A stretch of 64,000 bases of DNA from contig JAAALK010000079.1 of NCBI GenBank assembly GCA_019279435.1, forward strand, positions 110,234,664 through 110,298,663, read 5' to 3'. Origin of the DNA: Zizania palustris (Eukaryota; Streptophyta; Magnoliopsida; Poales; Poaceae). Both the position numbers and the translations under genes were made by a program. The notes under the pieces are model-generated. The model was not told the origin of the DNA and did no database searches. It worked only from the letters and a program-made list of their open reading frames with translations. This document shows, piece after piece, positions 54,270 through 64,000 of this stretch (its first letter is position 1; every line of letters starts with the position of its first letter).

Positions 54270-55150
54270 GCCTTGAAACCTTATTGCTTGGTCACCTTCG
54301 ACTCTTTTACAGATGCTACGAACCCGGAGGATCAAAAATTTGTTCTTTTAAGTCCTTAGACTCTAATACGGATGCTATCAAGCCGAAGCATGGAATCCGT
54401 AGGCTTTGGCCACCTTCGGCTCTTTTACAAATACTTCGAACCCGGAGGATCATAAATCTACTCTTTTAAAGTCCTTAGACTCTTCTATGGATGCTATCAG
54501 GCCGATGCCTGGAATCCGTAGGCTTTGGACACCTTCGGCTCTTTTATAGATTCTTCGAACTAGGAGGAACGAAATTTGTTCTTTTAAAGTCCTTAGACTC
54601 TTCTACGGATGCTATCAGGCCGAAGCCTAGAATCCGTAGGCTTTGGCCACCTTCGGCTCTTTTACAGATGCTTTGAACTAGGAGGATCAGAATCTGTTCT
54701 TTTAAAGTCCTTAGACTCTTCTACGGATGCTATCAGGCCGAAGCTTGTAATTCATAGGCTTTGGCCACCTTTGGCTCTTTTACAGATGCATCGAACCCGG
54801 AGGATCGGAATCTATTCTTTTAAAGTCCTTAGACTCTTCTACGGATGCTATCAGGCCGAAACTTGGAATCCGTAGGCTTTGGCCACCTTTGGCTCTTTTA
54901 TAGATACTTCGAACCCGGAGGATCGGAATCTTTTCTTTTAAAGTCCTTAGACTCTTCTATGGATGCTATTAGGCCGAAGTCTAGAATCCATAGGCTTTGG
55001 CCACCTTCGGCTCTTTTACAGATGCTTCGAACCTAGAGGAATAAAATATGTTCTTTTAAAATCCTTAGACTTTTCTACGGATGCTATCAGGTTGAAGCCT
55101 GGAATCTGTAGGCTTTGGCCACCTTCGGCTCTTTTACGGAATCCTTGAAC
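54270..55150. repeat. 118-bp tandem repeats between converging genes (Tat-0)
   Basis: Seven to eight units, period about 118 bp. Each has GGCCACCTTCGGCTCTTTTA, then a CTTCGAACCCGGAGGAT block, CTTTTAAAGTCCTTAGACTC, and GCTATCAGGCCGAAGCCTGG. The unit corresponds to the 60-bp unit of Tat-1/Tat-2 with about 58 bp inserted. Small ORFs of 61-88 codons here merely follow the repeat. Confidence 0.9.
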
Positions 55151-55329
55151 CGATGGTTCAAAGGCCGTTTGCTGGGTTCTGATGAAAGATGCTTACCTCC
55201 ACAAGCATATCTGTTCCTCTGACGCGTCCACCAAGGGTAGGGAATATTTGAAGAGTAAGCATAATTCGAACCTAAATCTATATTTATTTTAGAAAGATAC
55301 TTTACAATTGATTACAAGGAGCCCCTAAG
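55151..55329. other. Spacer between repeat array and pol end of Tat-0
   Basis: Matches the region just after the gag-pol stop in Tat-1/Tat-2 (GATTACAAGGAGCCC). No coding content. Confidence 0.5.
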
Positions 55330-58300
55330 CGTAATAACATTTAAGGTGCTCTGCATGCCATGCATGCTTTAATTCTTCCCCTTCTAAATTAGCTAATTTA
55401 AAAGATCTGGGGTGCAATGAGCGTAGGATAATATATGGTCCTTCCCATTTGTTTCCTAACTTACCCAGAGCAATTACACTTCGTAGTACCAAATTACCTG
55501 GTCTAAGTTCATTAAATTTTACCTTCGGGTCATACCATGCCTTCGTCTAGTCTTGGTACTTTGTTAAATTGGTGACAGCCCGAAGCATTGTTTCTTCCGA
55601 CAAGTCAAGCGAAGTGTTCCTTTCATCATTATCTTTGGGCTCCGTTGCACGAAGGGATCCACCTTTCAGCTCCATTGGAGTCATGGCCTCATCTCTGAAC
55701 AACAACCTGAATGGGGTGAATCCTGTGGACCTAGCTTGAGTGGTCTGAATGGACCATAGAATCTTTGGAAGCTCTTTGGTCCACAGTCCCTTTGCCAAGC
55801 CAAAAATCCTTCGATTTAAGCTGGACATGATATTTCCATTTGCACGCTCAACGGCTCCGTTGGATTGGGGTGACGAATGGCTGCAAAGCACAATTTAATG
55901 CACAGTCCTTCGCAGAATTCTCAAAAAGGTTCGGCTTCGAATTGGGTGCCATTATCGATTGTCAACTCTCTAGGCACTCCGAACCTACAAATAATATTCT
56001 GCCAGAAGAATTTATGCACATTTTTCAAAGTGATAGCAGTTAAGGGTTCAACTTCAACCCATTTAGAAAAGTATTCGATTGTTACCACCGTGAACTTCAA
56101 GCTGCCCTTCACCGTTGGAAAAGGGTCGATGAGATCCATTCCCCATCGTGCCATTGGCCATACCAGAGCAATGACTTGAAGGGGTGTCAGAGGATGATGG
56201 CTTCGTCTACCCATCCATTGGCACTCTTGACAGGTTCGAACCAATGACTCTGTATCTCTTACAATTGTTGGCCAATAAAGTTCCCGGCGAAGTGTTTTTC
56301 CTACTAGAGCACGAGGGGCTAAGTGGCTAACACACAAGCTTTCATGAATTTCCCGAAGTATGTCTTGACCTTCAGGTTATGAGATGCATTGGAGTAGAAG
56401 AGAATAGACTCCGGCTTTATAAAGTACTCCGTTGACAAGCTTATAATTTCAGACCCTTAACTAGAGCCTTTGTAAATCTGGACCTTCTAGTGAAGTTATA
56501 TTGTTCTGTAAGAAATCCAAAATTGGACTCCGCCAATCAGTGACTTGAATGCGGACTATGGAGGTCAGTTGATGCATCGAAGGTTTAACAAGTTCCTCAT
56601 AAAAAGCCCCTTCCGGGACATCTACTGCTCTGGCTGCAGCCTTTGCCAAGACATCTGCAAGCGGATTATCTGCTCGAGGGATGCTTCGGATGGAGATTCC
56701 TTTAAATAATGTCTCCGTCTTGCGGATTTCTTCCAAGTATTTTGCAAGATGTGTATTCCTAGCTTGGAAGCTTTTGTCAACATGCCCTGCAATAACTTGG
56801 GAATATGTTTTTATTACAATTCTAGTAGCTCCAAGTGCTCTTGCGTTTCGGAGACCAAGTAGGATTCCTTCATATTCTACAATATTGTTGGTGGACTTAA
56901 AGTTGAGCCTTGCGGAATACATTGCTTTTTGCCCTGAAGGTGATATTATTACTGCTACGGCACCAGCCCCAGATGCTTGGTAGGATCCGTCAGAGAATAT
57001 TGTCCATAATCCTTCGCAGGGTTCTTCTGGAGCCCAAACTGCAGATGGAGTTCACTCGGCCACAAAGTCAGCTATGACATGGGATTTAATAGCTGTTCTT
57101 TCAGTGAAAGAAATGACGAAGGGGCTAGCTCGACAACCCATTTTCCAATTCTCCCTGTGGAGTCTCTGCTCCGAAGCATATCACCAAGGGGTATGAAGTA
57201 GGGCCAATTAAGTTGTGCGCTAAAAAGTAATGCCTTAGCTTCCGTGAGGCCATTACCAAAGCATATACAAATTTCTCAAGCCCGGAGTACCGTGTTTTTT
57301 CTCCAGACAAAGCTTATGAACTAAAGTATACTAGGTTTTGTACTAGTTTTCCCTTGAGATCTATTTCTCTGACAAGCACTGCACTTACTACAGAGCCTGT
57401 TGTTGCAAGATAAAGAAGGAGAGTTTCTTCTAGGAGGGGCACAGAAAGTGTTGACAAATTTCCAAGATAATACTTAATATCGTCAAAGCTTTTCTAGCAG
57501 TCCAGCGTCCACTTGAAACTTTCAGACCCTTTTAAGGCTTTGAATATTGGGAGGCTTCGCTCTGCTGATCTAGCTAGGAATCTGCTAAGGGCTGCGAGGC
57601 GTCCTGTCAGCTTCTAAACTTGCTTCAAATTTTCAGGTGGAGCCATTATTTGCAGTGCACTTATCTGTGTTGGGCTAGCTTCGATTCCTCTGCTCGAAAC
57701 TAAGTACCCTAGCAATTTTCCTACTTGAGCTCCAAATATACATTTTTCAGGGTTGAGGTGAACTCCACATGCTTGGAGGCTCTCAAAAGTTTCTCCTAGT
57801 CCTAGACTATGCTGGTGCTTGAAAGTACTCTTTATTACAATGTCATCCATATAGGCTTCGACATTTCGACCTATTTGGTGACCTAGAGCCTTAACAATAA
57901 GAGTCAAAAAAGTTGCCCCGACATTTCTCAAGCCAAAGGGCATTCGGACATAAAAGAATACTCCAGAAGGAGTTATAAAGCTTGTCTTGGCTTCGTCTTC
58001 ATGTTTTAGCCAAATTTAATGATAGCTGGAGTATGCATCTAGGAAACTTAATAGCTCAGAACCAGCCATAGAGTCGACAAGTTGATCGATGCAGGGCATG
58101 GGGTAAGTGTCTCGGGGGCATGCTTTATTTAAAGAAGTGAAGTCAATGCACATGCACCATTTGCCGGAGCCTTTTTTCTTGATGAAGACCGGGTTAGCCA
58201 ACCGCTCTGTGTGGGCTACATCCCTGATGATTCCAGCTCTTAGCAACTTTTCTACCTCCATCTTAGCGAGGTCTGCCGTCTCAATCGACAATTTACGAAG

Positions 58301-58434
58301 CCCTGGCGAATTGGTCGAGCCTTAGGGTTGACGAGTAAACTATGCTCAATAATGCTCCGGTCAACTCCGAGGATATCTTCATCTGACCAAACAAAGATAT
58401 CTAAATTTTCTCGAACTACTTCTTCTAGCGAAGT
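55330..58434 (-). pseudogene. Pol remnant of Tat-0
   Basis: Minus strand, C-terminal two thirds of Tat pol with stops and frameshifts. Pieces: RT (58016-58455, 57614-57943; GRNVEAYMDDIVIK), degenerate RNase H (57125-57600), archaeal RNase H (56461-56980; STNNIVEYEGIL), integrase (55547-56337; GMDLIDPFP, IDNGTQFEAEPF, NGAVERANGN). Upstream coding ends abruptly at 58434 in the stretch just before RT, where element X starts. Confidence 0.9.
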
Positions 58435-61139
58435 TGTAACACCCCAAATTTCCAAAGAAATAAAAATATTATTTAATCTGTTTTCCTGGAATTATTTATT
58501 TTGGAAATACCTTTAATGCCCTCCTTAGACTTTTTGAACTAGAACATACGAGAAATGACCAAACAAGGGCTAGAAAATTTTGTATATGATTCCAAGGCCA
58601 AGCTATATTTTTGAGAATTTTTACAAATTTTTATCAGCCCTCGAAGTAGTCCAAATAATTTAAATCAATTTCTGTAATTATTTTTATTCAAAAAATCCTT
58701 TAAACAGTAACGGGCCCTCACCCTCCCTTTCTCTCTCTCGGCCGGCCCAGCCCGTTAGCCCCACGTGCCTCGGACTGACACACGGGCCCCGCTTGTCAGC
58801 GAGTCCCTCTCCCCTTGCGCGCGCGCGACCGCCCGGCCCCACCTGTCGGCGCCAACCGACTCACTCCCTCGGCCGAGCCCGACCCCACCCGTCAGCCGCC
58901 ACCTCGCCCACTCGCGCCCACTGACTGCCTTGGCCCACCTGTCGAACCCTTCATCCACCTCATGCCACCGCCCCCAAATCACGCCAACCGATGACCCCCG
59001 CCTCGGATCCGCCTCGCTGGCCCCTCCCTCAATCAATTGGCGTCAGATTAATGCACCCCGAGGTCCGCCGATCGTTTAATCGCTTTAATTGACGCGTTTT
59101 AGCCCCTGGGAACATAGCGCCATGCATGGCTGAGCCCTCGCCGGCGAGTTAAGGCCCTCCCTCAGCTTTCCTTGCATGCAAGCCCCTCCGACGCCCCTAT
59201 TTAACCCCCCCGATCTCCGCCGCGTTCAACCCCCACGCTCTCGCAGTCCAGAACCGAATCAGACGCCCGAGACGCCCGTTTAAGCACCACACCACCGCCC
59301 CCACTCCGGTCGCCACTCACTGTCGCCGGCAACCACCTCTTCCATAGCCAACCACACCATCGTGACCGCAAGGACGTCACCGACCTCGGCCACCCCTCCG
59401 TTGACGTCGAACCTCTCCGGATCGCCATCGCCGACAAGGACCCGAAACTGCCTCGCCGTCTACCCTCGTCCCCGGCCACGCCCCATCGTCCCCGGACCAC
59501 CGTAGAGGTACCCTCGTAATCCTCGTAGTGTCCTCTTTCCGTTTTAGACCTTAGATACGACCGTCGTCGCTCGCCGTGGCCTCTAGCCTGCTCGCCGTCG
59601 CCGGAGAAGACGACCGGCACGGGTCGAGTACCCGTGCCGTGTCGGATTCGATCCCGGTCGTGCGATCACGATCAGACGACGCCAGCCTCACCACGTGCAC
59701 AATTTAATCTGCACCATAGGATCTGATCGAAGTGGTATGTTTTAATCTCGTGCGTCCGTTAGTTTTAAAAACCCGCATTCAATCTGGATCGTCCATCGCG
59801 TACCGGTTCAGCGTTTTAATCCTGGCCGTCCGCGACAACTTAAATCCCCCGTCTCGCCCGTGACCGCCCGATCATGATCCAATGGTGGATATCGATCCGG
59901 CGCACGCGCACAGTGCGCAGGTTCACCGTGAGCCTGGCTCACTGTGGACCCGAGACTGTTTTGGTTTTAAAGGGTTAATTTTTTCCGTGCCATTACAATT
60001 TTCACGGTTTGCCAATATGCCATCGGTGTGTCACTGACAGATGGGGGCCGCCACAGTCACTGACAATGGCATATAGACAATTTCTAAAAATTATAATGGC
60101 ATGTGAGTAATTTTCCCTTTAAATTAAATTCCAGAAATGACTTTAAGCTTCTAAAATTCATATCTTGCGCATTTCAACTTCAAAAATTACCATTTCAATT
60201 CCAAAAAATTTGTAATATTATTCTCTACATGCTCATATAATAAAAACAGTATGTTTACTTTGGACATTTCATGATTTTGTAAAAAAGTATTCAAATGCCC
60301 TTAGGGTAAAATACAAATTTAATTATTTAAATTCCAACAAAATTTATATTCATTCATTCCCTGTTAGAATAATGAAACCACTAAGTTTTCTCTGAACCTT
60401 TCATTTTAAATTATTTAGAAAACTTAAAATGAGATTATTCACATTTAAAACCCCTTTTTACAAAGGAAAATATTTCATCATAGTTCATTTTAAATTATTT
60501 ATAAAATAAATTTCAAAAACTTAACAACTTGGTTTTCATTAAATTAAACCAATTTAAACCTATGTGATGTTGTGTGATTTTATATTGTTTAATCGAATGT
60601 TGTATTTATTTTATTTTACTTTATTTATATTGGGAAGACTACGACGCCGCCGAGGAGCCGAAATATTACCCGGAAGTTCCTCCCTCCCCATTCGCTGAAC
60701 AAGGCATGTCACCAAACCAATCTTTTGAGCATATTGAACCCATGTTTTATTAAACTACTGCTAAAACACATAGGTTATACATGCATTAGTCAAATGAAAC
60801 CCTTACAATATATTTATTAGGATCCCCCGACCTTGATGTGCAACCCAAGCCATGCTATCTCGCCTATCGTCCTTGTCACCGTATGATTAGTATTATTAGC
60901 TAGTGTCCAATGTATTGACACGATTGCTATAGGATTTAAAAATGAGTCGTAGCAACTTGGTTCTACTATATGATCCCTGTTATTCTTATCCTTGGAATTC
61001 TGTCAGTGATGAGTTGTGGTTGTGAGTGACTGCATGGTGGGTTCCGGGGGCAAGCTAGGGCATTGGTCAGTAGCACCCGGGGCACTATAAGGACCAGTCT
61101 GCGGGATCCGTTGCAATACACTTCCGTACTAACCACAAG
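58435..61139 (+). mobile_element. Element X, unclassified LTR-like insertion, truncated
   Basis: Starts TGTAACACCCC exactly where Tat-0 pol stops matching. TGTNNCACCC-type starts are common for plant LTRs. Content: AT-rich 58440-58690; GC-rich, gene-leader-like sequence with CTCTCTCTCGGCCGG at 58690-59900; AT-rich 59950-60630; then a short coding-like patch near 60635-60710 (EEPKYYPEVPPSP) and an anonymous segment to 61139. Its last bases (CTAACCACAAG) are also found, reversed, at the end of the 34371-35268 insertion, where the match continues with TCTAATGGG. X is therefore cut short at 61139. No domain is recognised; a non-autonomous or solo LTR is plausible. Confidence 0.5.
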
Positions 61140-64000
61140 AATGAAGGTGTTGGCGCAACGGGTTACACTAATAGGTTCTATAAGATTAAGAAATGACAAA
61201 CGAATTGTTTGTGAATGCAGACTATCTCAAGTCTCCGAATAGGATAATAGCTCGAAGTAGTTTGAAGTGGTGTATTGAATATCTGAATATTCGATGCCTA
61301 TTACTGGGTGAGAAGGGGGTATTTATAGGTAAAACCTCTAAGGAAAGACCTTTTTACCCCTCAATTACAACCGACATAATGGAAACTATTTCGGTATCCC
61401 AAATTGGGTTAATATTGATGAGGACATCACTTCACATGATACTCACATGGAGCCTCCACCTACAATTCAATTACAAGTACCAATCACACGCGCCCATGCC
61501 CGTCGCTTGAACCATGAGGTTAATTCTTTCCTTAGCAACTATGTTAATATTTGTTTGGATGGGATGCTACTTAATACTAGTGATATTTTGTTGCTTAGGA
61601 ACATGGGATATGGAATAGGAGAGTTGGACTTGAAAATGGAGTCGCACGGATGATTTCAAGTCAAGAATTCGCTGGTTCGGACTACATCAACCATCATGCA
61701 CCAAAATAAGCGTAACTTCCTCATACGAAGTCCGATTGGCGCGTTCTTGGACTTTTTGGAAAGCTAAGGAGAATACTGATCTTTTGGAGTTGGTTTCACC
61801 TCATTTGGAGTCTCGAGTCATCCTGTGTGACTGAAACAGTCCTGCGTGACAGAATTGGGCCGAGTTGGACCTTGTACTGAGTTGGAGGCCGTGTTTGCCC
61901 ATAGTCTGAGTCGTGTGCGCCTCCTACAGGCTGCCCACGCCCTATATACTCACGACAACCGTCATTAGGGTTAGGTTTTGCTTTGTTTGTGAGAAACCAA
62001 GGGTTGTTTTCAGTATTTATGATGAGTGATTGACAGACTTTTAACCTCTGTTCGAAGGGGTACCTCCGGAAGGGGTTCGAAGGTTGGACCTCTGAAGGGT
62101 GTTCGGAGGTGGTGTCACCGAAGGGTGTTCGGTGTTTGCTTGCTGCAGCTGTTGCAGCGGAGTGTGCTCGTCGGAGGGGTCCGACAGTACGCGATGACTG
62201 GGTTCGTACCGAAGGCTTCGGTACTTTGGGCGGTACACCGGAGTGTGTGCCGGAGGTTGCTAACCCGGAGAGGTCTCCGGAGTACTGGATACACTTGTCT
62301 GCTTGTCGGTGGTGCGCAGGGACTTCGGAGGCGACGGACAAGGTTCAAGCCAGGTGAACCTGGGTCAAGCGGGAGGCTTGATGCCAGGGGAGCGGGGAGC
62401 TCCGTCACGGTGGCTGCGAAGGTGGTCCGGGTCGGTCCTCGGGTCGAGGCGCGCCAGGTGAAGGCAGAGAGTGCGGAGCGTGGCTCCGGCTGAAGGTGCT
62501 CCGAGACAAAGTCCTCGGAGGTGAGGCACTTCGAAGGTACTCCGAATGGAGTGACTTCGGAGTTGGTGGAACAAGTCCTCTGCGGAGGCATGGAATTCGA
62601 AGTGTGCTCCGGAGGGAGACATTCGAAGGTACCCGACGAAGGTCTCAGAAGTCGAGGTGCATCGAAGGCATGGTCCGGGTGAGGCTCGTCGAGGAGTGTG
62701 CTCGGGGAGAGGCACTACGACGAAGTGCTCATGGAATGCTTCATGCGGAGGCCTTGGACGAAGGAGGGACTTCGAAGGGTGGTACTCCGAAGGTGGGGCT
62801 TCGGAGTGTGGTTGTCTTGTGGTACTTCGGCCTGCATGGCTTCGGTACACGGACTGACGGAGTTCGAGCTGGGCGAAGCTGCGAAGCCGTGGTGGTCCAC
62901 TCCGGAGGTGTTGGTGCGAAGGCCCAAGGGCTTTGACGGCTTCGGCTCAAAACCGTCACTGTATCGAAGGCTGACTTCGGTGAAGCGAAGGCCATCTGGC
63001 TCAAGGCTTCTCACCGAAGCTATCGCACCCCTCGCGTGCGAAGGGGGCTTCGGAAAGGTCAAAGGCTGCAAGTCTGACAGTGTCTGCTCTGCAAAAAGCT
63101 GGCGCTGTCCCCTCTACAAAGGCTGACAGAGAAGCCTCCAATAAAGTTGACTACCTTTTGTACCCCTCAGTTCTGTAGAGTCAAAACCAATGTAAACCCT
63201 AGGGGTAAAGTAGTCAATTCCTTTGGATGAACTGTGGGCTATAAATATGGGGGCTCGGTAGGTAACATTTAACACTTTGAGCATTTACTGTTGAGCTCCT
63301 GTACTAGCTACACACTTCGTTGTATTCATCCAGAGTTCAATTTTATTGTGTTCCTTGTTCAAGTGGCGAAGCCCTGCTTCTGTGTGCTTTTTGCTTGAGC
63401 TCGTTTTACATACCTCGCTAGTTGTAGTGCACCGAAGCCTGTCTAGGCGAAGGGTGTTTTGTGCGAAGTGTGTTTTTCAGTGTGCTGTCGCACTGTGTAA
63501 CAGGAGGCGAGACCTCGCTGCTTACTAGCGAAGCCCTGATCGAAGCCCGTGCTTTTATCGTGTCTGTGACTCTAGCGAAGTCTGTCAGTGTGTGTTTAGA
63601 CCTTCGTGTACGAAGCCCAGCACCAGTTGCTGCTGCCAAGTACTTGGTCGAAGTCCTCAGTGGGGTGTCCACTTTTGCGAAGGGTGAAGTGTGAAGCCTG
63701 CTCGAAGCACCCTGTGTGCGGGGCCTGCACTGACTTAGCAGAGTAGATTTTCGAGGGTTGTAAGTGGAGCGAAGTCTTCTTGGCTTCGAACTTTTGGACC
63801 TACGAAGCCTGTGTTCGGAGTTGTCAAAGGACATCCGAACCAGACCTCCAAAGGTAGTGTTCGAAGCCTGTTCCGCAGAAGACAGAACTAAAACCGAAGG
63901 CTAGTTTTTAGCCCGATTTTTTAAAAGCTCCCATTCACCTCCCCTCTGGTCGCCATTTCCGGTCCAACGTTTGCATCTACACTCGTGTGTTTAGATCCTG
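61132..64000. repeat. Copy 2 of the long direct duplication
   Basis: Nearly identical to 26268-29137, shifted by 34,864 then 34,863 bases, and continues past the window. It holds the left piece of the Tat-0 LTR (61148-61415), the TSD AATAT (61411-61415) and the start of the CRM-like left LTR (61416 onward) with the same nested solo LTR. It meets element X at ACCACAAG (61132-61139). Confidence 0.93.
61990..63968 (+). mobile_element. SIRE-like solo LTR 1, duplicated copy
   Basis: Same sequence and same flanking GTTTG as 27127-29105. It is a copy by duplication and not an independent insertion. The GC-rich overlapping frames are again not supported as genes. Confidence 0.85.

Larger units (their letters stand above)
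26284..58434 (-). mobile_element. Tat-0: old Tat-lineage element, four-fold invaded
   Basis: Minus-oriented relative of Tat-1. Its 3' LTR is at the left (26284-26552 plus 36651-36875; together exactly 494 bp, the Tat-1 LTR length). Then come the PPT-like sequence (36876), a spacer, the antisense gene on plus (38717-40721 and 52300-53980), a tandem-repeat array (about 54270-55150) and pol on minus (55330-58434). Gag, protease and the 5' LTR are not in the window, because element X enters pol at 58435. It is broken by the CRM-like element, a SIRE-like LTR, Tat-2 and X. Confidence 0.88.

Noticed and set aside
54284..55148. A series of frames of 61-88 codons with similar sequences
   Set aside because: The spacing equals the 118-bp repeat; there is no independent coding evidence.
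58755..59620. Frames of 93-139 codons on both strands in element X
   Set aside because: Composition-driven (Pro/Arg/Gly-rich) and mutually overlapping; the block looks like a gene leader and not a coding exon.
61148..61415. The 5' LTR of Tat-0
   Set aside because: It has the right orientation and place, but it carries the same nested insertion and 16 bp of Gypsy A flank as 26268-29137, so it is the duplicated 3' LTR.

Overview
This window is repeat-rich nuclear DNA of a flowering plant, almost certainly a grass. The evidence is Tat- and CRM-type Ty3/Gypsy retrotransposons, a SIRE-type Copia LTR, a large autonomous-type Helitron with an RPA-like gene, plant-style GT-AG introns and telo-box-like motifs. 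I found no tRNA or rRNA gene, no CRISPR array, and no clear single-copy host gene. Nearly every base belongs to mobile elements nested inside one another.

Layout, outermost first. (A) A decayed plus-strand Gypsy element begins at 21231 (LTR 21231-21907) and is cut off at 26283. (B) A Helitron (68-21228, minus strand) sits in the target-site duplication of A. It carries a broken Rep/helicase gene and an RPA-like gene, and its Rep gene is split by (C), an 11.6 kb Tat-lineage Gypsy element, Tat-1 (3362-14987, minus, TSD CCATC). (D) An old minus-strand Tat element, Tat-0, was inserted into A. Its 3' LTR is in two pieces (26284-26552 and 36646-36875) and its body runs to 58434. Tat-0 hosts four insertions: a CRM-like chromovirus whose two LTRs are in inverted orientation (26553-36645, TSD AATAT), itself holding a SIRE-like solo LTR and a second insertion; another SIRE-like solo LTR (36945-38248); the very young element Tat-2 (40722-52299, plus, TSD ATGAC); and element X (58435-61139). 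(E) From 61132 to the window end, sequence 26268-29137 is repeated almost exactly.

Tat-1 and Tat-2 are the functional-looking parts. Each has near-identical LTRs, a primer-binding site, a polypurine tract and one uninterrupted 1798-codon gag-pol frame with all catalytic motifs. Each also carries, on the opposite strand between pol and the 3' LTR, a second gene with its own TATA box and four GT-AG introns. In Tat-2 its predicted product is 1140 residues, with a Transposase_28-like domain, an acidic middle, a coiled coil and a basic tail. The two genes converge on a tandem-repeat array. In Tat-1 the antisense gene is truncated by a one-base insertion.

The observations I rate highest are the CRM-like element with precisely inverted LTRs and a clean TSD, the conserved spliced antisense gene with the repeat array between the converging genes, and the nested-element duplication joined through 8 bp of microhomology.
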